64,000 nt of DNA from NCBI GenBank assembly GCA_023512835.1, contig CM042089.1:26540440-26604439 (forward strand), written 5' to 3'. Position 1 is the stretch's first letter. Every line of letters starts with the position of its first letter. This DNA is from Taxillus chinensis (taxonomy: Eukaryota; Streptophyta; Magnoliopsida; Santalales; Loranthaceae). Below are positions 37,401 to 49,277 of this stretch, in pieces. The notes under the pieces were generated by a model. It made no database searches, was not told the origin of the DNA, and worked only from the letters and a program-made list of their open reading frames with translations. A program made the position numbers and the translations under genes.

Positions 37401-38209
37401 ATTCAATTTCAATACAAAATATTTAATTTAATAATTTTAATGTTTTCCCATCATTTGGTCGGTTTCGGTTTAGACCGAGTCTCCCTCCTCAGGACCGAAA
37501 CCCATCCAATTACTCATTGGACGGGTTTTATTCGAGTTGGTTTTTCATCGGTTTTCATTTTATCGGTTTGGTCGGTTTTGGGTTGGACGGGTTATCGGGT
37601 TGAGTCAGGTTAACGGTTTTATTGAACAACCCTACTCCAGAAAGACCTTGGGAAAGTATTTCGATGGACTTCATTGTTTGTCTCCCAAGATCCGAAGGAT
37701 GCGGTACCATCATTGTGGTGGTCGACCGATTCTCTAAGTATGGAGTTTTTATTCCAGCTCCGAAGAACTGCACGGTAGATGAGACGGCCCGACTATTCTT
37801 CAAGTACGTAAGTATTGGGGCATTCCAAAGACAATCATGAGCGAGCGGGACTCACGATTTACTGGGCGGTTTTGGACCGAGCTATTCTGAATAATAGGTT
37901 CAGACTTAAACTTTTCAACAAGTTTCCACCGACAAATAGATAGCCATACAGAACGTGTCAATGGCTTACTGGAACTATATCTGAGGCACTACGTGAGTGC
38001 CAATCAAAGAGATTGGGCCAAGTTGCTGGACATAGCCCAATTCTTGTATAACTTGCAGAAGAGTGAGTCTACGAACGAGAGCCCGTTCGAACTCGCAACT
38101 GAGCAAGCAACCATTGATGCCTACTTCCATCACTCGGGGGTACACTGGAAATAGCCCCGCGGCGTTCAAGTTTGCAAAAGGATGGCATGAACAAACGGAT
38201 CTGGCCAGG
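34412..38209 (+). pseudogene. pol of Ty3 element, copy A: protease, RT, RNase H, integrase (truncated)
   Basis: Order: protease (ALVDTGATNNFI), RT ([32 protein letters not shown]), RNase H (YEVHTDASDFAIGGVL, NVVADALSQKAE), and integrase with its HHCC finger (GHPGVDRTL, CLICQQDK) and core (SMDFIVCLPRSEG). Stops at 34832-34834, 35366-35368, 35503 and 35989, a frameshift near 35800, and the TIR element at 36574-37633. The frame ends SPAAFKFAKGWHEQTDLAR and meets an LTR at 38210 with no chromodomain or polypurine tract. The Galadriel-like assignment is tentative. Confidence 0.78.
36574..37633. mobile_element. 1,060-bp TIR element inside integrase
   Basis: Ends AGGGGTGTTCA and, inverted, AGGGTTGTTCA. 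Flanked by ACT on both sides (36571-36573 and 37634-37636). Removing the element and one ACT joins two integrase segments in frame, so the boundaries are firm. Subterminal GGTCGGTTTGG/GGTTTGGTCGG motifs occur in both orientations. No transposase. A 3-bp TSD does not fit hAT; family unassigned. Confidence 0.75.
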
Positions 38210-38589
38210 TGTCACGGACCGAGGCTTATCCTAGCATACTTAGACTATTTTGGGGTGTTTCCCCCTTGTAAAGTGTTATAACTTAGCTTATAGAGTAAGT
38301 TATAGAGATTTTAGATTTCGATCATGATGTCTCGTTGTGACATAGCCAGAAAAGTGTTAACATCTATATGTAGGGAGTGATGTTGTAAAGCTTTCAAGCA
38401 ATTAATACAATCATTTGTTGCCTTCGTTCAATCGTTTTTTCGCCAAATGTTTCCCTATACAATTGTTTTACAACGGATCGATGGGTTCCGATCCAAATGC
38501 GATGAGTTAGGCTGACCTTGCGTTCCTTCGTATGGGTGGGAACTAGGTGCCGCACGGGTTAAGCTGTTATAAAGGCTGACCTCATAACA
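38210..38589 (+). repeat. Second LTR of the tandem Ty3 element, with PBS
   Basis: TGTCACGGACCGAGG to CTCATAACA, followed by TGGTATCGAGCACAG (PBS-like) and a second gag start. It serves as the 3' LTR of copy A and the 5' LTR of copy B. Confidence 0.82.
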
Positions 38590-39166
38590 AGTGGTATCGA
38601 GCACAGTTCGGTGGAACAATCAAAACTTTGAGACAGTGTAAAAATGATAAACGGAGGATCCATTGTCATTAGTGCTGGTGGGCACGAAGGCCGCGAGAAG
38701 GAACAAACTGCTAAGGAATGGAGGATAGACAAGTGTGTTTCGAGGGAAACATGTCCGCTGGAGAGTCAGCTAGCCAAAATGGAGTTGGCGTTAACCGACC
38801 AGATGAGGTGATGGAGGAGCACACTGGAAGCATTGAAAGGCTGGACTCAGAGGGTGAGGAAAGCTATGGGAGGATGCAAGGGCTTCTCAACTCCGTCATG
38901 GATGACATGAACTCTCGATTTGAGGGCTTGAAGAGTTCTCTCATGTCTCAAATTCTGGCGATACAAGAGGAAATCAAAGAGATCAAGGCGGATTGGTCTC
39001 TATGCAAGATGGCGGTCACCCAAGGTGGCGTTGGCGGCCATTCCAGCTCTCCAAAATCGATGTGCCAAAGCCTAAGACCTATGCTAGGTCAAGGAATGCG
39101 AGAGAGTTAGACAACTTCCTATGGACCATGGAACAGTACTTTGATGCCTTGAACATTGTCGACGAG
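38590..39166 (+). pseudogene. gag 5' part of Ty3 element, copy B
   Basis: Parallel to 30960-31434 in copy A, with one frameshift near 38810 (DQM then EVMEEHTGSIERLDSEG). It runs without the solo LTR into the capsid region and is cut at 39166 by the Athila-like insertion. It resumes at 63062. Confidence 0.78.
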
Positions 39167-40790
39167 TGAAAAGGGCGTTTGTCACACACGCACTCTAAAT
39201 AAAATTTAAACTATGTATAGCTAGTGGCTTAACCTAGATCGTTCTCTACCGGAGACTTATAAAATTCAATTCAATCTATTTAATTACTTGTTTAACAAAA
39301 AGTAATGAAAAATAATAAATATAAAATTAGGGATTTTTGATTGAATAAAAACTAATAAAAGCAAAGATTTTAAGCTAAGAATTCAATTAATCAAAGATGT
39401 AACCAGTTTAACTTCACACTTGAATGATGTTTATCACTATCCAAAAAAATAAATTAGATAAATTATGGCCTCATAATTTAAATGCATCAAGACACCATGA
39501 ATACAAATAAATTATGAATTTATCCCAACCAGAATAATTATGAATTAATTCTCAAAAGATTGCCCGTTCCCTACGAAACAAATCTTTTCACTCAAATAAA
39601 TATTAATGCACGATGAATTATTAAATTAATACTCAACCGAGATATTAAATCATCAAATCAAAGAATTGGAGAATTAATTCATAGCACATAAAATACCAAA
39701 TTAAATATTAAAATATGGATTCAAAACAAGCATTCAAAGTGCTAAGCTAAACCGATTATAAAATACTTACCCCGTCATAGGTTGAAAAATCACAAATCTG
39801 TTCGGAAAAATTAAAACAACATAATTAAGAAAAATAGGCTGCAAACAATTAAATGTCTAGTCTTCAACTCGATCTGAATCTTCAATGCCTGTTGCGCTAT
39901 CTCTCTCCAATTTCTGCTATATCTGCTCCGCAAAACTGCTGCGCAAAGGTTGTGGGTGAAGACGGCGTTGGAGGCTGCACTGCACCAGGCGTGGATGAAG
40001 CTGGACGCGGGTGTGATGGAGAGATGAGGCGACGCGGGAGATGGCAGCGTGGAAGCCTAGGTGTTGCTGTTGAGGAGATGAAGTTGGGCTGGTGCAGCGT
40101 GTGATGGAACGATGAGAGATGGGTCTGCGTTGGAACAGTGCAGGGGCGTCGAGATGCTGGGTCTTGGAGATGGCATTGGAATGAATGCGTGAATGCTAGC
40201 TGGGTGTGATGGTTCACGTATATATCCATCTGGTTTCCTTTTTCCATGCACGAACAAATTATGGAAAACCAATTACGGACAATCCAAACTTAACCAATTG
40301 CTTTCCTTCTATTAAATTCATGTGGGCTCCATATTAAATTCTTTCCCTTCACTTTGATTTTTTTCCACGAAGGTAGCATGCCAAAAGACTTCCTTTTAAC
40401 TATTGGCCCACCACATTAAATGCCAACAAGATTTCCCTTCCATGCACAAGCATTTGACGGATCCACCCAAATTTCTTCCTTTAATTTATATCACATGCAA
40501 AATATCAAAACAAAATTAAAATTAATAATTACAAATCAATATAAAAAATTAATATCAAAATATATCACTTAGTAAAATTACCAATTATGCCCAAAGAAAT
40601 AATATTAAGATTGAAATAATCAATTAAAAATTAAAAACCATCAAAATTAATATTAAATCTATAAAAGTGAATAAAACGGTAAATAATTGAAATTTGGGAA
40701 AAGTATTATAAAAATACATTAATTCAATAAAATATTAAATTAAAGCCCATAAATTAAATGCAAATTTATTGACAAATTATGCAGTTATCA
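39167..40790 (-). repeat. Athila-like 3' LTR
   Basis: Plus strand TGAAAAGGGCG to GCAGTTATCA, 1,624 bp, with TG/CA ends. Close match to 61437-63056. Adjacent to the polypurine tract, so it is the 3' LTR of the minus-strand element. Confidence 0.88.
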
Positions 40791-40805
40791 AATTCCCCCA
40801 CACTT
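40791..40805 (-). other. Polypurine tract of the Athila-like element
   Basis: Minus strand AAGTGTGGGGGAATT, directly upstream of the LTR start TGATAACTGC. Primes plus-strand synthesis in this class. Confidence 0.75.
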
Positions 40806-41052
40806 GAACTTTGATCGTCCTCGAACAAAAATACTACGATTAAGCACCAAACAAAGATTATTCAATCATGCAAATTCAAATATACAAAGAGAACAACTTG
40901 AATATCACGAATTAAGTTCTAGTATATATGTGAGTGTGTGAGCTCAAAATTCATCAACTTCTTTATTCTTTCAACCCATCTCTCATTCATGACACTCAAT
41001 GAAGTCACACAAATATGCAATTATTAATCAGTTGGCTAATATTAAGCATACC

Positions 41053-43105
41053 TGTCACGCTCCCAAATTCTGAAAACCACAAAACTAGGAACGCGGCGTC
41101 CCCACGCCCACACTCGAGGGGTCGAGGGGTTTTGTGGCCAACCCAAACTTGTACAATTCTACATCAGGGATAGAATTATAATTACCAATGGTCCAATTAA
41201 ATACTCAAACAAGGAACAAATATAACAGTGTAGATAACATTACTAAAAATTCAACCAACACCCATGACAAAATATAATAAAGTTAACCAATCAGGTTTAT
41301 ACAACTGTCACAGACCCATGTCCGGGAAATAAAATAATGGAATAATAATCAAGGTCCATTAAATATCCTACACAAATATGTTCGAACCTGCTCCGCTATG
41401 GCTCCAATAGCTACTCCTTACAACCTGTAGGACATAGAAATAAAGTAGGGTGAGCACGAGTGCCCAGTAGGTGATCCCCATCTCCACTATCCTATTTCAT
41501 AAATTCCTAGGTCTATATGATCAGTGTATGCTTGTGTCAATGTAGTGTCACACTCTATCACAATTAAATTTCATTAAATCACAAATAAGACATCACAACA
41601 CATTTTAATCATTAAATGTTCACACTGATAGTTCATCCATCCACAGGATTTTCGCTACCAACTCCAAGGATCCCGATTACTACCAAATAGCCATATGTGG
41701 GACCTGTGGTGTCCCTAATGACAACCTGCCACATATGGGACCTGGGTTGACCAGCCACATAGGGGACCTGCGGCCTTTTGCTTGCCCTATGTGGGACCCA
41801 TGGTCAACTTAACCAGTTCCACCACCAATCCCACACGTAAAATCAATAAATAGAATTTTCAGATACAGTATTCAGTACCACAGCCTTATAAATATTTAAA
41901 TCTCCAAATAAGTATTATAACATACAAAATATCTAAATTGCTAAACCAACAAATAACGTGTCACAATTAATATTTTTATCACCAACAAATAACAGCAAGT
42001 CTAGATAATATTAATTATATTAACTAACTAAATCAAGCTTTACTATATTAATCACATCTACGAATGCATAAAACCCCAAAGGAAAAGAAAAGAAACAAGA
42101 TTCTGGAAAAAGAAATAAAAGAAAGGGATAACAACTATACTATAGATATTATAGATGAAAAAGTAGTATAAACTCTATCAAAACAATCCCCTCAAAGAAG
42201 ACCGAACCTTTCCCACTATTATTCATATTATTATTATTTTTCTTCTCTGCTGTTGTTTTATGATATAAATAAGGTCACCTAAATACATTATAACTTCACT
42301 CCCTTTTTGCCGTACACAACTCTATACATGCTGGTGTAATTCGCAAGACAAGATATGAATTTACACATACCCCATCTTTAAGTGATAGAACTGGATGCGG
42401 CCCTAGAGGTAAACCCAACAGACAAGTATCAATTTGGACAACGGTACAAATGCCGCCATCCTCCTCCAAGACAAGTGCAGTAAGGGCTAGCCCCACCACC
42501 GTCTAGACTGGCGCACAACTCTGGTGTTGCTGCGCAGAAGGCCAGGCCAACTGGCCTGGCTTTATACCGAATAATAACAATGATAAATAGCATATAAAAT
42601 TTAAAGAATGAGATATGGGTGCAGGAGATGTGAAACTGTGCAGCCCTATCTTCTCGACCGAACGTGAGTGTCCTCATTAGGTGCAGGAGTCTTCTCAGGG
42701 ACGTGAAGCATAATACAAATAATGATACAAATATTGGAAGCATTAGAAGCATTTTTTTTACGTGACAATACCAGACGCACGACAGTACTTTGGCCTGGCT
42801 TTATATAGAGTAACATTAATAAAAATATTAATTTGATAAGATTCTAGCACTCCAAGACGCACGCCAAGGCCCCGCACACCTCTTCTGTACGCAGAAGAAC
42901 AAGGCTGGCACACCACTAACGGACGCAAAAGGGACCCCTATCGCATGAGTCTGATGCTACGAGGGAAGGCCAAGCCGATTGTCCTGGATTATACTAATTA
43001 CAATATTAATAATAATTGGCTAGCATTGCAGGAACGTGAAGCCGAACAGGATGTGAAGCCGAGCAAGACGTCGAAGCCTACCAAGTGTGGACTTTGATGC
43101 ACACG

Positions 43106-43156
<51 letters not shown>

Positions 43157-44110
43157 ATGTGTGTGTGTGTATATGTATATCAAACGTTAATTATATATAT
43201 GATCGGTTGCTCCATTAAAAGCATCTCTTTGCTTGCCAAGACCAACAGAAGATGTAGCCGCCGCACCAAAACCCAACTAGATCGGATGGTGGATAACTAA
43301 CACATATTCACATAATATTAACATCTAACATGTTTTTTTAATCTAACAGTCCGCATCATGCAATAGGATAATGTTGAATCAAGAATCACCTACCTGGATC
43401 AAGTTTCAAAGGATTAATAGAACTGCTTCAAACCCTCTGCTCTTCCCTTGCCAAGTTCTGTGCACGCACAACGGACCTAAGGTTTCACCCTAGGTTCCCC
43501 ATTTATACTAACATTAGATAATAATAATAATAATAAGATTAGTAGGAATATTAATAATAGTAATAAAAATAAAAATAATAATAATTCGTAATAAGAATTA
43601 ACCTCAAGTATTATTAAATTATATTAATAATACTAATAATATTATAATAATTATCAGGCTTCAACATTAAATACTCGGATTAATAATATTCACATAATAA
43701 TAATAATAAACTCAGAACACGTTTAAATAATTATTTTAATAATCATAATAATATTTAATAATAATTTAAAATCTTAAAATTACCATATTAACAAAAATAA
43801 TAACTCAAAAATGCTAACGCTAAGGCCACGCTACCAAATAGATATTCCACTCTACTCGGGCCTAACTTTAATCTCACCAAAGTACGGGTCTTTACATCCT
43901 CCCCACCTTAGAACTTTTCGTCCTCGAAAAGACAAAAGTCCTCATAAACACTACACCTACTCACAGTTACTCACATATTGCCCACACTAATGAACATAAT
44001 TAACTACTTACACATCATAATGAACTTGTTCCTACCACTGAGAAAAATTCTCACAATACCCAAAAATTAACCATAGTTATTCCATACTCCAAATATCATG
44101 CCATCATTCA
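41053..44110 (-). mobile_element. Long LTR (2,844 bp) plus short internal remnant of a TGTCACG-family element
   Basis: The LTR runs from TGTCACGCTCCC (41053) to GGGTCTTTACA (43896). It is followed by TCCTCCCCACCTTAG, the same polypurine-tract complement seen at 51528, and about 200 bp of degenerate internal sequence whose right end is uncertain. So this is a 3' LTR with some internal DNA, not a clean solo LTR. It is nested in the Athila-like 3' region. Confidence 0.65.
43111..43170. repeat. Compound (TA)n(TG)n microsatellite
   Basis: A TA run followed by a TG run inside the 41053 LTR. Short ORFs here are artefacts of the repeat. Confidence 0.9.
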
Positions 44111-44422
44111 TACACATATTTGAGTGAAACAAATGGGTGAAGATTACTGGAGCTAAACAAGATATATGCAATAGATTGGCCAATCACTTTTTTAATTTTT
44201 TTTCTTTCACTTTTTTTAAATAGGCAGCCAAACTTATTTAATAATAACCATCTATACCACCCATGTAGCGGAACCATCCGGCAGCTCCCGATTATGGCGG
44301 ATCTTAGGGTACCAGGTTTAAAAGCCCTTCAGGATAAGTTCCAAGTGATATATCATACTTCACAAGTCAGCTAACCTTTTTCAATAACGCTCTTCTTTTA
44401 ATTAATAACCTTACAAGGTTTC

Positions 44423-44614
44423 GCTTTGGATATGTTCTCTATCTCCAGGTTGGGTTATGGGTATGCCCTGCCCCTTGGCTTCTCTCTTCTGTATCTATTT
44501 GATGAGTTAGGTTCATGCCCTGCTCATTCTTGTATATTTAAGGTTTGGGTTTTTGCCCGCCTTTTTAATTAATAAAATAATCCGGGGTGCCGTCCCCTTT
44601 TCTTAAAAAAAAAA
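44423..44614 (+). mobile_element. 192-bp 5'-truncated LINE copy with TSD
   Basis: The 14-bp repeat CCTTACAAGGTTTC at 44409-44422 and 44615-44628 flanks a segment ending TCCGGGGTGCCGTCCCC and a poly-A run. Similar text is known from 3' ends of plant L1-like LINEs. Only the 3' UTR is present. Confidence 0.75.
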
Positions 44615-44628
44615 CCTTACAAGGTTTC

Positions 44629-45354
44629 ATTTTATGCTCTCTCTCTTGATGGATTATTCACTCTTTTGTTATATCTCACTTTTACATCCACAAGCTTAGC
44701 TCATATAAAACCCAAATGCAATAAAAACTCAAGTATTGGCATGAATAAGATGTAATGATGTAAACAGTATTTCATAACTCATTGAATTAAAGTCCAAGCA
44801 TAACTCAAAAATAGGTAGAATCATGATTCTCACATGTTTGCACTTCCCAATTAAGGCATAAAAGTCAATATGAATTAATCAAATATTAAAGCATCAAAAT
44901 TTTAGTTGTGCAAAATATATATCCATACTAGACAACTTAACTCTAACTATTCAAGATTCTCAATCATTATTCAAATATTGCACAAATGGAACTAATCATA
45001 GTGCTCAAAGATTCACAAAAAATTCAAGTCTCAATCAAGTTCAAGACTAAAAACATGCAGCCTATAAATCACCAAAAACAAAAATAAAGCACATAAACAA
45101 ACGAAAATCTTTTTGGGTTTTTTAATGTTTGAATTTAAAAATAAATGACTAAATAAACTAAGGAAAAAATACACCAAAAGAAAAAAAAATGTTTAACTAA
45201 ATTAAACTATGTGTGTTATGTGTGTTCCCTCCCCCACACTTAAATGTTGCATTGTCCTCAATGTAATCCAAAAATAGAAGCTATGGACATGAAATGCAAG
45301 TTTAAAAATGAACAATGAACAATAAATGAGAAGGAAAGAAACAACCTGATGGGC
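44629..45354 (-). other. Athila-like region between pol and 3' LTR, no ORF
   Basis: AT-rich sequence downstream of the pol stop, with no env-like frame. It continues beyond the nested LTR and LINE to 40791-41052. Confidence 0.5.
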
Positions 45355-48300
45355 TCAAAGAATGACAGGGTCGTACAGTTGGATAGAATCCAATGCAGGT
45401 AGAGGATAACCCCCATAGAAGTGCTTGAGCCGATGTCCGTTGATCGTGAAGCTATGTCCTGATCCCTCCTGAATGATCTCCACTGCACCATATGGAAAGA
45501 CACGAACTACAGTATATGGTCCAGTCTATCTCGTCCTCAGCTTACCAGGCATAAGCTTCAATCTCGAAGTATAAAGGAGAACACACTCGCCTTCTTCGAA
45601 CTCCCTCTTGTGAATTATCTTGTCATGGGCAGCTTTGGACTTTTCCTTGTAGAGCCTTGCATTATCATAAGAATCCAAACGAAGCTCCTCAAGCTCCTGA
45701 AGTTGAAGTTTCCTTTGCTCCCCTGCTTGGGCCAAGTCCAGGTTGCAAGTTTTGACTGCCCAGTATGCTCTATGCTCCACCTCCACAGGAAGATGACAAG
45801 ACTTCCCATAAACTAATCGGAATGGGGACATGCCAATGGGAGTCTTGTATGCTGTTCGATAGGCCCAAAGTGCATCATCAAGGCGCTGGCTCCAATCCTT
45901 CCTATTAGGCTGAACAGTCTTCTCCAAGATTTGCTTCAACTCCCGATTGGACACCTCTGCTTGGCCATTGGTTTGGGGATGGTATGGTGTCGATATCTTG
46001 TGTGTCACCCCATACTTCTGAAGTAGTGCTCGAAAGTGCCTGTTGCAAAAGTGAGTCCCTTGATCGCTAATGATCGCTTTAGGAATGCCAAACCTATAAA
46101 AGATGTTAGTTTTCACAAAATCCACAACAACTTTTGAATCGTCAGTCCTCATGCCTTTCGCCTCCACCCACTTACTCACATAATCCACAGCAACCAAAAT
46201 ATACAAATAACGAAAAGAACTATGAAAGGGACCCATGAAATCAATACCCCAAACATCAAAAAGTTCACAAAATATCATAGGATGTTGAGGCATCTCATGC
46301 TTCCTAGATATATTACCAGTATGTTGGCAACGATCACATGCTTTACAAAACTCATAAGCATTATGAAACAAAGTGGGTCAATATATACCAGAGTCCAATA
46401 CCTTCCTAGTTGTGCGCTGTGAACCAAAGTGTCCTCCACAAGCAAGTGTGTGGCAGAATTTCAAAATAGATGGGATCTCATGGCTGGGGACACATCGTCA
46501 AATAATCTGATCACTACCAATCCGCCAAAGATAGGGGTCGTCCCAAAAATAGTGTCGCACTTCACTCTTCAACGTCGTTACTTGGTGTTTCCTATAATGA
46601 TCAGGAATTTTAGAAGCCACCAAGTAGTTCACCAAATCAGCATACCATGGACAGGTAGAAGTGATTGCATATAGGTGCTCATCTGGAAAGGGTCTCTCAA
46701 CCCCAAGGAAGTGATATCCTCTGATAGGTGGGGAAGTCGACTCATGTGATCGGAAACTAGATTTTCAGACCCCTTTTTATCTCTGATCTCTATGTCGAAC
46801 TCTTGAAGAAGCAACATCCATCGAATAAGTCATGGTTTGGCATCTGGCTTCTTCAATAGGTACCTCAAGGCCGCAAGATCAGAAAAGACAACTTTCGATC
46901 CTAAGAGATAAGAACGAAATTTGTCTAAGGCAAAGATGACTGCAAGAAACTCCTTCTCAGTAGTAGTGTAGTGGCACTTAGCTGCATCTAAGGTCCTCGA
47001 GGCATAAACAATGACATATGGAACTCCATCCACTCTTTGTGAAAGAACAGCTCCTACAGCAAAATTGAAAGCATCACACATAAGCTCAAATGGATGGTCC
47101 CACTTTGGTGGTTGAATGATCGGTGGGGTGGTCAGCTGCTTCTTCAACTCATCAAAAGCTAACTTGCAAGAATCATCAAAAACAAAAGATTTCTCTTTCT
47201 GTAACAATTGCGACAATGGGTATGCAATCTTGCTGAAGTCCCTGATGAAGCGCCTGTAAAAACCTGCATGTCCTAGGAAAGAACTATCTCGAACATAAGT
47301 GGGATAGGATAAAGATGTAATAAGATCAATTTTAGATTTATCTACCTTTATACCATGCTTTGAAATTACATGTCCTAGAACTATGCCTTTCTCAACCATG
47401 AAATGACATTTTTCAAAATTAAGCACAAGGTTTTTATCAATGCAACGACGCAAAACATTACCTAGACTAGAGAGACATTCATCAAATAAGGATCCATAAA
47501 CAGTAAAATCATCCATAAATACTTCCATGAAGTTCTCAAGAAAATTAAAAAATATACTCATCATGCATCTTTGGAAAGTACCAGGAGCATTACAAAGACC
47601 GAATGGCATCCTTCTATAGGCAAAAGCACTAAATGGGCAAGTGAATGTAGTCTTCTCCTGGTCCTCTGGAGCAATGGGAACCTGAAAATAGCCAGGAAAA
47701 CCTATCCAAGAAGCAATAATGTGTCCTACCTGCCAGTCTCTCTAACATTTGGTCAATGAAGGGGAGTGGGAAGTGGTCCTTGCGAGTGACACCCTTAAGT
47801 TTCCTATAATCAATGCATACTCGTCAGCTATTCTAGACTCGCATAGGAACCAATTCCTCCATCTCATTTTTCACCACAGTGAACCCAGTCTTTTTGGGTA
47901 CCACTTGAACAGGACTAACCCACTAATCAGAGATAGGATAAATAATGCCAGCTGCAAATAATTATTCTACCTCTTTCTTTACAACTTCTAACAAAGTGGG
48001 GTTTAGCCTCCTTTGGGGCTACCTCACTGGTTTAGCATTATCTTCTAAGAAAATAATATGCATACAAGTGGATGGGCTAAGTCCAGGAATATCAGCTAAT
48101 GTCCAACCTATTGCCTTAATATTGTCCCTCAAGAGAGCCAGCAGTTTGGTCTCTTGGTCTGGTAGGAGATTACTAGCAATGATAACAGGTAATCTATCTC
48201 CATTCATCAAATATGCATATTTCAAATTACTGGGCAAAGGTTTCAACTCAAGTGTAGGTGGGTGTTGTATGGAAGGAAACATGCTAGGTGTAGACATTTG

Positions 48301-48380
48301 TGCATAAGAAGAAATAGAGTGAACATGTGCAACATCATCAGAAAACAAAGCATTCAATCCATTAACATTATCCACCTTAT
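45355..48380 (-). pseudogene. Athila-like pol: RT, RNase H, integrase
   Basis: Order on the minus strand: pol N-terminus (LELKPLPSNLKYAYLMNGD; 48375-48019); a degraded RT start; RT and RNase H in one 259-codon frame (47609-46830: MPFGLCNAPGTFQ, FMEVFMDDFTVYG, CDAFNFAVGAVLSQ); and integrase (46371-45526) with core residues visible in [16 protein letters not shown] and [12 protein letters not shown]. The last is followed by GPYTVV and a stop at 45355. Stops lie at 46629, in the RNase H-integrase gap and between 47609 and 48019. Gag and protease, expected upstream at higher coordinates in the same orientation, are instead inverted. Confidence 0.82.
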
Positions 48381-48394
48381 CATCAACGCATTAC

Positions 48395-48690
48395 ATCTAA
48401 TTTATCTAATTGGGATAGTGATAAACAACATTCAGGTGTGAAGTTAAATCGGTTACATCTTTGATTAATTGAATTCTTAGCTTAAAATCTTTGCTTTTAT
48501 TAGTTTTTATTCAATAAAAAATCCCCCAATTTTATATTTATTATTTTTCAATAGTTTTTGTTAAACAAGTAATTAAATAGATTGAATTGAATTTTATAAG
48601 TCCTCCGGTAGAGAACGATCTTAGTTAAGCCACTAGCTATACTTAGTTTAAATTTTATTTGGAGTGCGTGTGCGACAAACGCCCTTTTCA
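48395..48690 (+). repeat. LTR end fragment (R-U5 candidate) in inverted orientation
   Basis: Matches, as reverse complement, the first about 300 bp of the LTR at 61437 (from CGCCCTTTTCA back to TTATCTAATT), then stops. Its right end abuts spacer AAT and a PBS. Length and placement fit the 5' end of the genomic RNA, but the transcription start of this family was not determined here. Confidence 0.72.
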
Positions 48691-48693
48691 AAT

Positions 48694-48711
48694 TGACGCC
48701 GTTGTCGGGGA
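48694..48711 (+). other. Primer-binding site, tRNA-Asp type
   Basis: TGACGCCGTTGTCGGGGA, three bases after the LTR end; the tRNA-Asp 3' complement is TGGCGCCGTTGCCGGGG. Differs by transitions. Confidence 0.75.
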
Positions 48712-49068
48712 GGCATTAAATTTGATTCAATTTATTTTCTTGCTTGTTTTATTATTTGTCTTGTTTTTAATTTATTTAGTATTTTGTTCAAACTTACTCG
48801 GTAGTTTCTTATTTTTTGTTTTTTGCAGGTTTTCTTTTTATTTTATTTTATTTATTTTATTTTATTTACAAAAAAAAAAACAAATAAAAAAAAGTTTCCA
48901 TTTTTCTAACGTTTCCTTTTTTTTTTGCAGGTTTCCTTTTCTAACAAGTTTCTTATTTTGTTTTCTTTCCTTTTTCTCATAGTTTCCTTTTTTTTTGCAT
49001 GTTTCCTTTTTATTTTATTTTATTTTCCTTTCTCTTTCCTTCCTCTTAATTTTCTTTTTTGCAGTTTT

Positions 49069-49277
49069 ATGACACGATCCACTACAGGGGAACTACTAGA
49101 TTTGGATCCAGAGGTTGAGCGGAACTTAAGGATTCGTCTTCGACACACTCAAGTAAAGGAAGAAAGCCCCTCACCAACAATGGCAGGGCCAAACGGAGAG
49201 TACAACCGCACCATCCGAGAGTTGGCAGCACCAGACATCAACTATCAACCAACGTGTATTGCCTAACTAGCCTTGGA
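49069..49277 (+). pseudogene. Athila-like gag N-terminus, cut by chromovirus
   Basis: ATG at 49069 after a long pyrimidine-rich leader. The frame (LDLDPEVERNLRIRLRH, then YNRTIRELAAPDINYQP) meets a stop near 49264 and is split at the TSD TTGGA. It resumes at 59272 with DFELRSGLIHLL. Confidence 0.75.

Noticed and set aside
39853..40104. 83-codon ORF conserved with 62120-62371
   Set aside because: Both copies lie at the same place in the two Athila-like LTRs; similarity reflects LTR identity, not protein selection.
42998..43300. Short ORFs on both strands
   Set aside because: Generated by the TA/TG microsatellite.
41053..43896. Solo LTR
   Set aside because: It is followed by the polypurine-tract complement and internal-type sequence, and no flanking 5-bp TSD was found, so it is not a clean solo LTR.
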